Shown here one piece after another: positions 34,501 to 45,100 of a stretch of DNA of 64,000 nt. This DNA is from Marinospirillum sp031581385 (GTDB lineage Bacteria; Pseudomonadota; Gammaproteobacteria; Pseudomonadales; Halomonadaceae). A model generated the notes under the pieces. That model saw only the letters and a list, made by a program, of their open reading frames with translations. It ran no database searches and was not told the DNA's origin. Every line of letters begins with the position of its first letter. The stretch's first letter is position 1. Location: positions 248,001 through 312,000 of the forward strand of contig NZ_CP085242.1 of NCBI RefSeq assembly GCF_044810985.1. Reading direction: 5' to 3'. Position numbers and translations under genes: made by a program.

Positions 34501-36366
34501 ATGCTTGTAAAAATCAGAGAGAAGTCCAAAGGGATCGTGGCCTATTTCATTGTAGGTTTGATTGCTTTGGCATTTTCCATGTGGGGTATGGACTCACTCT
34601 TCACCGCCCTGCGCGGAGACCCCAATGAACTGGCCAAGGTCAATGGCGAAAGCATTAGTCAGATGCAGGTTGATCGTTACGCACAACAACAGATGCGTCA
34701 GCTGATGCAATCCGGCCAGGTGGATCCTGATCAGATTGATATGAACCAGTTGCGCCAATTTGCCCTGAGTCAGTTGGTTCAGGAAGAGTTGTTGCGTCAG
34801 GAAGCCAAAAACCTGAATATGCGCATCCCTGATGGCCTGATTGAGCGTGAAATGGTTCAATTTGATGCCTTCATGGGAGAAGACGGTCGCTTTGATCGTG
34901 AAATCTTCACCCAGCGCCTGCGCCAACAGGGTATGTCCGCGACGGATTTTCGTTCCCAATTGCGGGAAGACCTGCTCAACCAGCAACTGCTGGGTGGCCT
35001 GGCTGCCTCCGAGTTTGTTTTGACTCCCGAGTTGGAAGAGTTTCAGCAACTGGTCGGGCAGCAGCGCGATTATCGTTATGTGAAAATCAATGCCGGGGAT
35101 TACCGGGATCAGGTCGAGATCAGCCCTGCTGACATAGAAACCTTTTATGAGCAGGAAAGTGAGCGTTTCATGACTCCGGAAAGAGTCCGGGTGGATTACC
35201 TGATTTTTGATCCCTCCGAACTGGCTGAAACCCTGGAAGTGACCGAAGAGGAGCTTCAGGAAGAATATCAACGCTTTGTTGAAACGCAGGAAGGGGAAAG
35301 CAACTATTCTGCAGCCCATATTCTGCTGACTTTTGACAATGCTGCTGAAGAGCAACAAGCCAGGGAAACCCTGCAGGAAGCCCGTCAGGAAATTCTGGAT
35401 GGAGCCAGCTTTGCCGAACTGGCCCGGGAATTGTCCGAAGATGCGGCCACGGCCCGAAGAGGGGGTGATCTGGGAGCTATTCAGCAGGGCAGTCTGGATT
35501 CAGCCTTTGAAGAAGCTTTGTTCGCTCTCGACGAGGTGGGTGATCTGTCTGGTGTTGTGGAAACCGATTTTGGTCTGCACCTGATCCAGTTGACCGATCT
35601 GGAAGAAGCAGAGGTAGCTGCCTACGAAGAAGTCAAAGAGGAGCTGCGTGAACGCCTGTTGGCCCAGCCACTGCGTGCAGCGACCAGTGATATGCTCGAG
35701 CAGCTCAACAACCTCAGCTTCAGCTCGGATGATCTGAGTCAGGTGGCCAGCGCCACGGAGCTGGAAATGCAAACCAGTGACTGGCTGAATGCCGGCGATC
35801 TGGAAGGCTTTTGGGCAGAACCGGAAGTGAGCGCCGAACTCTTCTCCGAAGATATCATTGAAGACGACTGGATTACCGAACCTTTGCGCCTTGAAGACGG
35901 TCGTTACCTGGTGCTGGCCAAAAATGAATACCAGCCTCGCCAGCCCCAGCCTCTGGAGGAAGTGACCGCGGAGGTTCGTAATGAACTGGCTGCACAAGAG
36001 GCCCGGCAATTGGCGCAGGAAGAAGCTAACCGCCTTCAGGAAGAACTGCTGGAAGGAACTGAACTGGATGCAGACTGGGAAAATGTGGAAGGGGTGAGTC
36101 GTAATCAGCGCTCCGTTGATTCCGCTATCAACCAGGCCGCCTTTGCCTTGAACCTCGAAGCTGAACCGGCAGTCCGTACGGTCACCCTGCGCTCGGGTGA
36201 TGTCGCCCTGGTGCAGCTGCTTGCCATCGAGCCGGGGGAAGTCAGTGAAAGTGAAGATGAAATCCGGCAATTGAGCAGAATGTTGAAGGAAGATCGGGGC
36301 AATCGCTTGCAGTCCGAGTTCGTCAATCATCTGGAGCAACAAGCTGAGATTGACATGCGGCAATAA
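34501..36366 (+). CDS. ppiD: Periplasmic folding chaperone/peptidyl-prolyl isomerase PpiD
   Basis: PpiD is an inner-membrane anchored chaperone near the SecYEG exit that helps periplasmic and outer-membrane proteins fold. The 621-residue protein has one N-terminal membrane anchor (KGIVAYFIVGLIALAFSMWG), a SurA-like N domain (DGLIEREMVQFDAFMGEDGRFD), and a parvulin domain near 265-360 (AAHILLTF, GGDLGAIQQGSLDSAF, DFGLHLIQL). Acidic helical segments fill the rest. It closes the tig-to-ppiD block, and a two-way terminator follows. Confidence 0.96.
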   Translation: MLVKIREKSKGIVAYFIVGLIALAFSMWGMDSLFTALRGDPNELAKVNGESISQMQVDRYAQQQMRQLMQSGQVDPDQIDMNQLRQFALSQLVQEELLRQEAKNLNMRIPDGLIEREMVQFDAFMGEDGRFDREIFTQRLRQQGMSATDFRSQLREDLLNQQLLGGLAASEFVLTPELEEFQQLVGQQRDYRYVKINAGDYRDQVEISPADIETFYEQESERFMTPERVRVDYLIFDPSELAETLEVTEEELQEEYQRFVETQEGESNYSAAHILLTFDNAAEEQQARETLQEARQEILDGASFAELARELSEDAATARRGGDLGAIQQGSLDSAFEEALFALDEVGDLSGVVETDFGLHLIQLTDLEEAEVAAYEEVKEELRERLLAQPLRAATSDMLEQLNNLSFSSDDLSQVASATELEMQTSDWLNAGDLEGFWAEPEVSAELFSEDIIEDDWITEPLRLEDGRYLVLAKNEYQPRQPQPLEEVTAEVRNELAAQEARQLAQEEANRLQEELLEGTELDADWENVEGVSRNQRSVDSAINQAAFALNLEAEPAVRTVTLRSGDVALVQLLAIEPGEVSESEDEIRQLSRMLKEDRGNRLQSEFVNHLEQQAEIDMRQ

Positions 36367-36394
36367 CAGCCCGTCACCCTAGCCGCCATAAAAG

Positions 36395-36429
36395 AAAAAG
36401 CCAGTAGCTGATCACTACTGGCTTTTTTT
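36395..36429. terminator. Bidirectional terminator between ppiD and the MFS gene
   Basis: The perfect stem GCCAGTAG/CTACTGGC with a 7-base loop is flanked by an A run on the left and a T run on the right, so it can end transcription of both convergent genes. Confidence 0.9.
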
Positions 36430-36432
36430 ATT

Positions 36433-37689
36433 CTACTCAGGGCTTTCCAGGGTGACTGGTTTTCTGGGGGCCAGAAAATACCAGAGTAAAGCCAGAAACT
36501 GGCAGCCTGCCACAGCCGCAAATGCAGAGATATAGGCCAGCAGCGGGTAGTTGCCCTCACTGTCGGCTGGCCAGAGTCCGATCAGGACACCAATCAGCCA
36601 CTGGATTAGAAAAGCAGAAGAAAACACCAACAGATTCAAGGCCGTATTGACGCGTCCGGCCAGCTTCTTGGGGAACTGCTGAGACAGGGCGGCATACATG
36701 AGAGTCCCGGAACTGCCAAAAAAGCCCAGTAAAATCCACACCAGAGAGGCTGGGATCGGCAAACGCAGAAGCAGGATCAAGAGGGACAGGGAGAAAATTA
36801 ACATACCGGCGATGCTGACCTGAGTGGCACTGAAACCCAATTGATGAAGACGCGTGGTCAGCCAGCCCAATCCCATGAACCCGGCCACCATTCCTGCTGC
36901 CGACCAGAACAACAGATCAGCCGTCGCGGCTGCAGTCAGGCCTTCCACTTCTCTTAACCAGACTCCGGCCCAGAGGCTTAACAGGGCAATATAGATGGCC
37001 TGATTCAGCACGCTGGCCGGTGCCACCCGTAAAAAAGCTGGTTGACGAAAGATCGCCAAGCTGTCCCTTATCTGGATGCCCAGTGAGTCGGAGCTGCGGT
37101 TTTCGGCAGTGAGAATTTCGGGAACCCGCAAACGCACCAGCACAGCAATCACCAGGGTCAGCAGAGCCAGACCTACGAAGAGGCCACGCCAGCCCACCAG
37201 AGGCAGCAGCAGCTCGACAGGGGCTGTTGCGGTCAGGGCACCCAGACCCCCGCACGCCAGTTGCAGACCATTGATCATGGCCAGTCTTTGCGGTGGAACC
37301 AGTGCAGCATAGGCTCGAAAGGCAGACATCAGGCAGGCCGAGACCCCCAGCCCGATCAGACCGCGTCCCAGCCACAGCAGGGCAGCCGAGGTAGCAAAAG
37401 CAAACACCAGAGCCCCTGCCGCAGCCAGAAGCAGGATCGAGGCTGCAACCTTGCGGGTATCATAACGATCCAGAAGTACACCCAGCGGCAACTGGGCGGC
37501 CGCAAAGAACAGAAAATAGGCACTGCCAATCCAGCCCAGCGTGGCTGGCCCCAGGCCCAATTCCAGGGCAACGGGTTCGGCAATGACGCCATTGACCACC
37601 CGATAAAAATAAGACAGGTAATAACCCAGAGCAAAAGGTAGGAAAACGTGCAAAAAGAAGCGTGGGGTCAGTTTCACAGTCACTCTCAT
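36433..37689 (-). CDS. Major facilitator superfamily transporter
   Basis: This 418-residue protein is hydrophobic throughout with about 12 membrane helices. The MFS loop signature is present between helices 2 and 3 as GVLLDRYDTRKV, following the opening FLPFALGYYLSYFYRVVNGVI. Position within the family suggests a small-solute or drug transporter, but no substrate-specific motif is visible. It is a single gene, convergent with ppiD and divergent from nagZ, with a two-way terminator at its 3' end. Confidence 0.85.
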   Translation of the reverse strand: MRVTVKLTPRFFLHVFLPFALGYYLSYFYRVVNGVIAEPVALELGLGPATLGWIGSAYFLFFAAAQLPLGVLLDRYDTRKVAASILLLAAAGALVFAFATSAALLWLGRGLIGLGVSACLMSAFRAYAALVPPQRLAMINGLQLACGGLGALTATAPVELLLPLVGWRGLFVGLALLTLVIAVLVRLRVPEILTAENRSSDSLGIQIRDSLAIFRQPAFLRVAPASVLNQAIYIALLSLWAGVWLREVEGLTAAATADLLFWSAAGMVAGFMGLGWLTTRLHQLGFSATQVSIAGMLIFSLSLLILLLRLPIPASLVWILLGFFGSSGTLMYAALSQQFPKKLAGRVNTALNLLVFSSAFLIQWLIGVLIGLWPADSEGNYPLLAYISAFAAVAGCQFLALLWYFLAPRKPVTLESPE

Positions 37690-37800
37690 CAGTCATAATG
37701 AAGAATGCACCAAAGTAAGGCGATTTACAGGTTTTGGCAAGCCAGGAAGTATCTGCTAGAGTTCGCCACCATATAAAACTCCCTTTTAGGATCATTTGTC

Positions 37801-38847
37801 ATGACAGCAGGGCGCTTAATGCTGGATTTAACCGGCATCCAGCTTGACCGGGAAGAAGTGGAAGTATTGCAACACCCAGCGGTGGGGGGCGTTATTCTGT
37901 TTTCCCGCAATATTGAGTCCGCTGAACAGGTGGGGCGTTTGTGCGCTGAAATCCGGGTTCTCAGACCGGAGCTGCTGCTGGCCGTTGACCAGGAAGGGGG
38001 TCGCGTTCAGCGCCTCAAAGATGGCTTTACACGCCTGCCGCCCCTGCGGCAATTGGGATGCCTGTATGCTCTGGATCCCCAGGCGGGTTTACAGGCCAGT
38101 CGCCTTCTGGGGCAGTTAATGGCCAGCGAAGTCCTGGATGCCGGTCTGGATTTCAGCTTTGCCCCGGTACTGGATCTGGATTATGGCCGCAGTGAAGTGA
38201 TCGGGGATCGTGCCTTTGCTGCAGATACAGCCAGCCTGATTGCCCTGGCCGATACCTATATAGCGGGTATGCATGAAGCCGGTATGGCGGCCATCGGCAA
38301 ACATTACCCCGGTCATGGCTATGTCAGTGCTGACTCCCACACCTCTTTACCGGTGGATCACCGCTCACTGGAAGAAATAAGGTCAAGTTGCTTGCAGCCT
38401 TTTTCAGCCCTGACCCGGAAATTACAAGGTATAATGCCTGCACATGTTATCTATACGGCCTTGGATCAACAGCCTGCCGGTTTTTCCCAACCCTGGTTGA
38501 ACCTGTTGCGTGAGGAGTTGGGGTTTACCGGCATGATTTTCAGTGATGATCTGGCCATGCAGGCGGCTGCGGTTGCCGGATCTTATCCTCAGCGCGCTGA
38601 AGCGGCCCTGTCAGCGGGTTGTGACCAGCTTCTGGTCTGCAACAATCGACCGGCTGCCCTGGAAGTTCTGAACTGGATGGATGCCCGGCAGCTGGAAGGC
38701 AGCGAGAAAGCCGCAGCCTTGAGGGCCAACATGCCCATCAACAACAACTGGCAGCAGTCCCCGGAAGCCTTGCTGGCCCGCCAGGTGGCAGAGAGCCTGG
38801 TGAATCAGGATTTGCAAAGGGCCCGACATGCTTTGTCTTCAGTTTAA
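37801..38847 (+). CDS. nagZ: Beta-N-acetylhexosaminidase NagZ (family 3)
   Basis: NagZ removes GlcNAc from cytoplasmic muropeptides during cell wall recycling; its products influence AmpC induction in many gammaproteobacteria. The 348-residue protein starts GRLMLDLTGIQLDREEVEVL as in the family. The signature KHYPGHG (167-173) with the following DSHTSLP loop and the nucleophile Asp249 in FSDDLAMQ are intact. No signal peptide is present, as expected. It is followed after 12 bases by the MscS-type channel gene, and then the purine salvage genes, all on the plus strand and probably cotranscribed. Confidence 0.95.
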   Translation: MTAGRLMLDLTGIQLDREEVEVLQHPAVGGVILFSRNIESAEQVGRLCAEIRVLRPELLLAVDQEGGRVQRLKDGFTRLPPLRQLGCLYALDPQAGLQASRLLGQLMASEVLDAGLDFSFAPVLDLDYGRSEVIGDRAFAADTASLIALADTYIAGMHEAGMAAIGKHYPGHGYVSADSHTSLPVDHRSLEEIRSSCLQPFSALTRKLQGIMPAHVIYTALDQQPAGFSQPWLNLLREELGFTGMIFSDDLAMQAAAVAGSYPQRAEAALSAGCDQLLVCNNRPAALEVLNWMDARQLEGSEKAAALRANMPINNNWQQSPEALLARQVAESLVNQDLQRARHALSSV

Positions 38848-38859
38848 GAGGAAGAGTTC

Positions 38860-39972
38860 GTGGATGACTCCTTAGAAAAACTATCTTCAATGGGTGGCCT
38901 TATCCCTGCTGAGTATGTATGGATTCTGCAGGTCTTTGTGGTGATCTTTGCTGCCTTAGTGGCCAATCATTACGCCCGGCGATTTTTTGATCGTCTGGAA
39001 AAGCGTTTTGCGGTCAGCAGACATCACTGGGATGAGCTTCTTCTTGACGCCGTCCGCAAACCGGCCGCCCTGTTTATCTGGGCCCAGGGTTTATTCTGGG
39101 CACTGGATATTCTCAAAGCCAATTCGGATGTGGATCTGTTTGATGTTGTTGACCCGATTCGCAGAGTGACGGTCATCCTGCTGCTGACCTGGTTTGTGGT
39201 GCGTTTTGTAAGTGGGATGGAGCATCAGTTGGTCAAGCCGGGCGATCACCGCAAGCCCATGGATCTGACCACAGCCAAGGCCATCAGCAAACTGCTCAAG
39301 GCTGCAACCATTATCACTGCGGGTCTGGTCATGTTGCAGACCCTGGGTTTTTCAGTCTCCGGGGTGCTGGCTTTTGGTGGCATCGGGGGTATTGCCATGG
39401 GGTTTGCGGCCCGTGACCTGCTCGCTAACTTCTTTGGTGCCTTGATGCTTTATTTTGATCGCCCCTTTGCGGTGGGGGAATGGGTGCGTTCACCGGATCG
39501 CGAAATTGAAGGCACGGTGGAAGATATCGGCTGGCGCCTGACCCGCATCAGAACCTTCGATCAGCGTCCACTTTATGTGCCCAACGCGACCTTTGCCACC
39601 ATATCCGTGGAGAACCCTTCACGGATGTTCAATCGGCGCATTTATGAAACCATCGGAATCCGTTATCAGGATGCGGATAAAATGCGATCCATCATCAAAC
39701 GCGTTCACCAATACCTGATTGATCACGAAGAGCTGGAAACCGATCATCGCACCCTGATTGTCAACTTTGACAGCTATGCGGCCTCTTCACTGGACTTTTT
39801 TATTTACACCTTTACCAAAACCTGCAACTGGGTGGAGTTTCACCGCATCAAGCAGGAGGTGCTTCTGGATATTTTTGATATTTTGCGTGAAGAAGGTGCT
39901 GACATTGCCTTTCCCACACGCACCCTGCACCTGGCTGATGGCCCGCAGGCTGATCTCCCCGTTAATCATTAA
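38860..39972 (+). CDS. MscS-family mechanosensitive ion channel
   Basis: This 370-residue channel has about four to five membrane helices: WILQVFVVIFAALVANHYA, the segment around PAALFIWAQGLFWAL, VTVILLLTWFVVRFV, and the pore-lining helix FSVSGVLAFGGIGGIAMGFAARDLLANFFGAL. The following beta domain (FDRPFAVGEWVRSPDREIEGTVEDIGWRLTRIRTFD) and the C-terminal alpha-beta part fit MscS channels of the YnaI-like size. Such channels open on membrane tension during osmotic downshift. Translation starts at GTG with AAGAGGAAGAG upstream. It lies directly after nagZ. Confidence 0.9.
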   Translation: MDDSLEKLSSMGGLIPAEYVWILQVFVVIFAALVANHYARRFFDRLEKRFAVSRHHWDELLLDAVRKPAALFIWAQGLFWALDILKANSDVDLFDVVDPIRRVTVILLLTWFVVRFVSGMEHQLVKPGDHRKPMDLTTAKAISKLLKAATIITAGLVMLQTLGFSVSGVLAFGGIGGIAMGFAARDLLANFFGALMLYFDRPFAVGEWVRSPDREIEGTVEDIGWRLTRIRTFDQRPLYVPNATFATISVENPSRMFNRRIYETIGIRYQDADKMRSIIKRVHQYLIDHEELETDHRTLIVNFDSYAASSLDFFIYTFTKTCNWVEFHRIKQEVLLDIFDILREEGADIAFPTRTLHLADGPQADLPVNH

Positions 39973-39986
39973 TTTAAGGCATTTGC

Positions 39987-40556
39987 ATGCATGAAGAAAC
40001 ATTGAGCGAAATTAAACGCATCAACCAGGTTCTTGAAGAGGCCGATTGTTTGGTCAGCGAGCAGCAGGTTGCCGCTGCGTTTGATCGGATGGCCGCCGAG
40101 GTGACCCGTCAGCTCAAGGGTGCCAGGCCGGTGGTGTACTGCGTCATGAATGGTGGTCTCTTTACCACTTCCGAGCTGGTCAAGCGGCTGCATTTCCCTC
40201 TGGAAATGGATTACCTGCATGCCACTCGCTACCGCCGTCAAATCAAGGGTGGTGATCTGCACTGGCGGGTGGAACCTGAAGTGACCATGAAAGGCCGCAG
40301 TGTGCTGATCGTGGATGATATTCTTGATGAAGGTGCAACCCTGGCGGCAATTCTGGATCATTGCCGGGAGCAGGGTGCCAGTCAGGTTCTCTGTGCCGTG
40401 CTGGTGGATAAAAAACACAACCGCAAGGCGGTGGAAGGCTTCAAGGCAGACTTTACCGGCCTGGAGGTTGAAGACCGCTATCTGTTTGGTTGTGGTATGG
40501 ATTATCAGGGCTATTTGCGCAACCTGCCCGCTATCTATGCCCCCAAGGGCTTGTAA
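39987..40556 (+). CDS. Hypoxanthine-guanine phosphoribosyltransferase family protein
   Basis: This 189-residue type I phosphoribosyltransferase has the PRPP-binding motif VLIVDDILDEGATLAAI and a C-terminal purine-binding part (LVDKKHNRKAVEGF, DRYLFGCGMDYQGYLRNLPAIYA) that matches HGPRT. It would convert hypoxanthine or guanine with PRPP to IMP or GMP. The next gene encodes S-methyl-5'-thioinosine phosphorylase, which releases hypoxanthine, so the pair forms a logical salvage unit. It begins 14 bases after the channel gene. Confidence 0.9.
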   Translation: MHEETLSEIKRINQVLEEADCLVSEQQVAAAFDRMAAEVTRQLKGARPVVYCVMNGGLFTTSELVKRLHFPLEMDYLHATRYRRQIKGGDLHWRVEPEVTMKGRSVLIVDDILDEGATLAAILDHCREQGASQVLCAVLVDKKHNRKAVEGFKADFTGLEVEDRYLFGCGMDYQGYLRNLPAIYAPKGL

Positions 40557-40578
40557 TCACTGAACAGGGGAGAAAGGC

Positions 40579-41313
40579 ATGCTGGCTATCATAGGTGGAA
40601 CCGGATTCACCCAGATGCAGGAAGTGGAAATTCTGGCTGAACGCTCTCCCTACACCGCCCTGGGAGAAGCTTCCACGGCTGTAACAGAAGCCAGACTGGA
40701 AGGTCAGGAGGTGTTGTTCCTGGCCCGGCATGGACATCCCCACAAGCTGCCACCCCATAAAATCAACTACCGGGCCAATCTCCTGGCCCTACAGGCTGCT
40801 GGTGCAACCGAGATCCTGGCGGTCAATGCGGTCGGGGGTATTGACCCTGACCTGGAACCTGCCAGCCTGGTGCTGCCTGATCAGATCCTTGATTATACCT
40901 GGGGGCGTGAATCGACCTATTTTGACGGTGACTTCCTGCCCCTGGATCATATCGACTTTTCCTTTCCTTATTCTTACGAAATGCGTTTGCGTCTGCTGTC
41001 GGCAGCCCGTCACTCAGGTATTGCTCTTCGCGATGGCGGTACCTATGCCGCCACCCAGGGCCCACGATTGGAAACAGCTGCGGAAATCAAGCGTCTGGCC
41101 AGGGATGGCTGTACTCTGGTGGGAATGACCGGCATGCCGGAAGCCGCTCTGGCCAGGGAGTTAAATCTGCCTTATGCCTGCCTGTCTCTGGTGGTTAATC
41201 CGGCGGCAGGCTTGAGGGAGCAGGAAATTACCCTGCAGGAGATGCAAGAGGCACTTGACCAGGGTATGCATCAGGTACGCAATCTTCTGCGCACCTATAC
41301 CGGCAGCCGGTGA
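40579..41313 (+). CDS. S-methyl-5'-thioinosine phosphorylase (MTAP/PNP family)
   Basis: This 244-residue enzyme belongs to the purine nucleoside phosphorylase / MTAP group. It begins MLAIIGGTGF, with phosphate-binding FLARHGHPHKLPPHKINYRAN and the active-site block TYAATQGPRLETAAEIKRL. The Pseudomonas PA3004 protein in the same gene neighbourhood is known to use S-methyl-5'-thioinosine. The family substitution of Asp by a smaller set of purine-contact residues cannot be confirmed without a structure-based alignment, so MTA phosphorylase is the alternative. It is 22 bases after the hpt-like gene, and its product hypoxanthine would be used by that enzyme. Confidence 0.82.
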   Translation: MLAIIGGTGFTQMQEVEILAERSPYTALGEASTAVTEARLEGQEVLFLARHGHPHKLPPHKINYRANLLALQAAGATEILAVNAVGGIDPDLEPASLVLPDQILDYTWGRESTYFDGDFLPLDHIDFSFPYSYEMRLRLLSAARHSGIALRDGGTYAATQGPRLETAAEIKRLARDGCTLVGMTGMPEAALARELNLPYACLSLVVNPAAGLREQEITLQEMQEALDQGMHQVRNLLRTYTGSR

Positions 41314-41319
41314 GGCTGC

Positions 41320-42129
41320 TTAGCGTCTGGCGCTGTCCGGTTCTTTTTCGTCCTTGTCCTCTTCGGGTGCTCTTTCTATTTTGACCAAAATACCCAGGTA
41401 AGGGCTGTCAATAAAATGCAGCTCGCCGCTGCGCATCCTGCGTCTCTGGCGCATTTGTGCCGATTCCTTGATTTGATACTCCTGGTTGATTATTCGGGAA
41501 ACCTCCCCGTCCTGATCGGCTGCCGCCTGATCCGTCAGGGCGGGCAACTGAGGTGAAGTGCCCAGGCTGCTGCGATTCTGGTTGAGAAATCGGGTCAGGG
41601 CCGCAGACCGGTGCGTGGTTTCCAGTGGCTCGAAGCTATGCAGGTAGAGATCGGTTTCCAGATGCAAATAACGCGCAACACTGAGTTGCAGCTGGCCAAT
41701 CAATTCCGGCTGGCCACCATAATAGTCACCGGCTTCCAGCAGCAGTGGCAAGCTTCTGTCTTCAGCCACCACTGGCATTTGCCAGGCATCATGAAACAGC
41801 AAGCGATAATCGTCACTGCGTTCCAGAGCACGGGCATGATCGGTGAGCTGCAGCTCCCGGGGTTGATAAATCTGAAGTGGCCCCTGGCTCAGATGGGCCC
41901 AATAGGGGGAAGGGCCAAGCATATAGGCGGCGGATTCCAGAGGCTTAAAGACCTTGGGTTCTCCAGGCAGCTCAGTGGCTCCAGGCCCCGGCGTCTGGGT
42001 GAAAACCAGCAATTCAATGATGTAATCCCGCTCATTGTGGTGAGGTAAGAGCTCCTCCAGTTCATCAGCTTGGGCAGCCAGAGGGAAGAGAACAAGGGAG
42101 AGCAGCAGAGCAAAAGGGATCAAACGCAT
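41320..42129 (-). CDS. csiV: CsiV-family peptidoglycan-binding periplasmic protein
   Basis: This 269-residue protein has a Sec signal peptide (RLIPFALLLSLVLFPLAAQA) and then the CsiV hallmark YIIELLVFTQTPG. Segments LSQGPLQIYQPRELQL and ELHFIDSPYLGILVKIERAP belong to the same family. In Vibrio cholerae CsiV binds peptidoglycan and is needed for resistance to non-canonical D-amino acids, acting through LpoA. It follows mfd on the same strand with 67 bases between, the arrangement found in other gammaproteobacteria. The end carries a charged tail of low complexity. Confidence 0.88.
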   Translation of the reverse strand: MRLIPFALLLSLVLFPLAAQADELEELLPHHNERDYIIELLVFTQTPGPGATELPGEPKVFKPLESAAYMLGPSPYWAHLSQGPLQIYQPRELQLTDHARALERSDDYRLLFHDAWQMPVVAEDRSLPLLLEAGDYYGGQPELIGQLQLSVARYLHLETDLYLHSFEPLETTHRSAALTRFLNQNRSSLGTSPQLPALTDQAAADQDGEVSRIINQEYQIKESAQMRQRRRMRSGELHFIDSPYLGILVKIERAPEEDKDEKEPDSARR

Positions 42130-42196
42130 TGTAAGGTGCTTCCTGAGCGAAATAATGACAAAAGGTTAGGGCTTTGCAGGACTGAAGTCAAAGCCC

Positions 42197-45100
42197 TCAG
42201 GCCGCCAGGGCGGCCAGCAGTTGCTCCAGGGCATGGAAACACTGGTCTGCACTTTCCATGTTGCGGTTGAACTTCAGCATCTGTCCTCCCTCGAGGCGAT
42301 AGACCCGTGGCTGATTCTGTACCAGTTGCACCAGTTTAATCGGTTCGATTTTGGGCTGGTCGCCAAAATGCACAACACCACGATCCTTGCCGACATCCAG
42401 CCGGGCCAGCCCCAGTTCTTCTGCCTGGTGTTTGATCTCGGTCAGGCGAAACAGATTTTTGGTGGGCTCCGGCAGCAATCCGAAGCGGTCAATCATTTCA
42501 ATCTGCAGATCCTTTAAACCCGTTTTGTCTTTACTGCTGGCAATGCGCTTGTAAAGTTGCAGGCGCATATTCACATCCGGCAGATAGTCTTCAGGGATCA
42601 GGGCCGGAAGGTGCAGGTTGATTTCCGTACCTCTTTGCAGGGGTTGATCCGGGTTGGGGGTCTTGCCCTGACGGATGGCTTCCACAGCTTCCTGCAGTAG
42701 ATCCATATAGAGGGTCAGGCCCAGGTTTTCAATCTGGCCACTTTGTTCATCCCCCAGCAGTTCCCCGGCACCGCGAATCTCCAGATCCTGCGAAGCCAGC
42801 AGAAAGCCGGAACCCAGGTCTTCATTCAGGGCAATGGCTTCCAGGCGTTTCTCGGCATCGGCAGTGAGCTTTTTGCCTTCGGGCGTCAGGAGGTAAGCAT
42901 AGGCCTGGTGGTGGGAGCGGCCCACGCGACCGCGCAGTTGATGCAGTTGCGCCAGACCAAACTTGTCAGCCCGTTCGATGATGATGGTGTTGGCATTGGG
43001 AATATCAATGCCGGTTTCAATAATGGTGGAGCAAAGCAGGACATTGAAGCGTTTGTGATAAAAGTCCTGCATGACCCTTTCCAACTGACGCTCCGGCATC
43101 TGGCCATGGGCCACCCCCAGCCGGGCTTCAGGAATCAGTTCGCGCAATTTTTCGGCGGTGTTCTCAATGGTCTTGACTTCATTGTGCAGGAAGTAAACCT
43201 GTCCACCCCGCAGAAGTTCGCGCAGAATGGCTTCCTTGATGATGGATTCATCGCGCTGGCGGACAAAGGTTTTCACCGACAAGCGCCGCGCCGGTGCGGT
43301 GGCAATGATCGATAAATCACGAATACCCGACATGGCCATATTCAGGGTGCGCGGAATGGGAGTGGCCGTCAGGGAGAGCAAATCCACATTGGCGCGAATG
43401 GCCTTGAGCTTTTCTTTCTGGCGCACGCCAAAACGGTGTTCTTCGTCGACGATCACCAGACCCAGTTGCTGGTATTTGACCCGAGCCTGGAGAAGCTTGT
43501 GGGTGCCGATGAGAATATCCACCTTGCCTTCTTCCAGCCTTGTAATGGCTTCTTCCTGCTCTTTGGCTGAGCGAAAGCGTGAAAGCAGCTCAATATTCAC
43601 CGGCCAGTCGGCAAAGCGATCCTTGAAGTTGTCGTAATGCTGCTGGGCCAGCAGGGTGGTGGGCACCAAAACAGCCACCTGGTGACCGCCGTTGACGGCA
43701 ATAAAGGCCGCCCGCATGGCCACTTCGGTCTTGCCGAAGCCGACATCACCGCAGACTACACGATCCATGGGGCGCGAGCGGCACATATCGCGGATGACCG
43801 AATCAATGGCCAACTGTTGATCCACGGTTTCTTCAAAAGGAAAGGCCGCTGCAAACTGGTCATAGGCTTCTTCATCCAGCGTGAAGGCGTGACCTTTTTG
43901 GGCTTCACGACGGGCGTAAATATCCAGCAACTCGGCGGCGGTATCACGAATTTTCTCGGTGGCCTTGCGTCTGGCTTTATCCCATTGTTCCGAGCCGAGG
44001 CGATGCAGGGGCGCACTTTCATCGGCCAGACCGGAATAACGGCTGATGCGATCCAGAGCGGCCACGGGCACATAGAGGTTAGCTTGGTCGGCATACACCA
44101 GCTTTAAAAATTCCTGCTTCTGGCCTCCGGCCTCCAGCACTTCCAGGCCTTCATAACGCCCCACGCCATGATCCAGGTGAACCACCGGGCTGCCCAGGCT
44201 GAGTTCAGAAAGGCTTTTGAAGGCCAGATCCTGGTTAACCGCAGAAGCCTGGCGGCGACGGCGTTGTTGAATACGCTCACCAAACAGCAGGGATTCGGTG
44301 ACCAGGAGGATTTCCGGTGAACCCACCCACAAGCCACGATCCAGTGGGGCCAGGGTCAGTGCCAGGGCGGGGCGCTGGTTGATAAAGTCAGCCCAGCTGT
44401 TAACCAGTTGCGGCTCCAGATGATGCCGCCCCAGCAATTCCAGAAGAGCCTCCCGGCGACCGGCGGATTCTGCCGTCAGAAGAATACTGGTTTTTGGGTG
44501 TCCTGCCATAAAATCCTGCAGGGCGCCCAGAGGGCGGCTGGCCTTGGCCTGTACGGAAAGATCCGGCAAGGACTGGCTGGTCAGTTGCAGATCACCGGCT
44601 AACGAGTCATCCGGGGCTTCGGAAGGCAGAAAAACACGCGGGAAAGCTTTGCGCTCGCGGTTGAGTGTCTCCACCGGCAGGTAAAGCTCTTGCGGCGGCA
44701 GGCAGGGGTGGCGCACATCATGGCGCAGGCTTTCATAGCGGCGCTGGATTTCTTCCCAGAAGTGGCTGGCGGCTTCACTGGTGTTGCCCAGCTCGGCAAT
44801 CAGGGCTTCGGCGGGCAGATAGTCAAACAGGGTGGCGGTGTGGGTGAAAAACAGAGGTAGCAGAAATTCCAGCCCTGGAGTGACCCGGCCTTTTAAAGTG
44901 TCCTGATAAAGATCACAGCGCGACAAATCCAGATCAAAACGGGTCTGGAATTCGGTGCGAAAATTTTCCAGAGCCGTAGCTGTCAGGGCAAACTCATGCG
45001 CAGGCAACAGGGAAATCTGCTCGGTTTTTTCTTCGGTACGCTGGGTTTCCGGGTTGAAAAAACGCAGGGATTCGATGTCGTCATCAAATAGCTCAATGCG

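Noticed and set aside
41314..41319. Search for a terminator between the phosphorylase and csiV genes
   Set aside because: The convergent stops are only six bases apart and no hairpin with T run was seen there.
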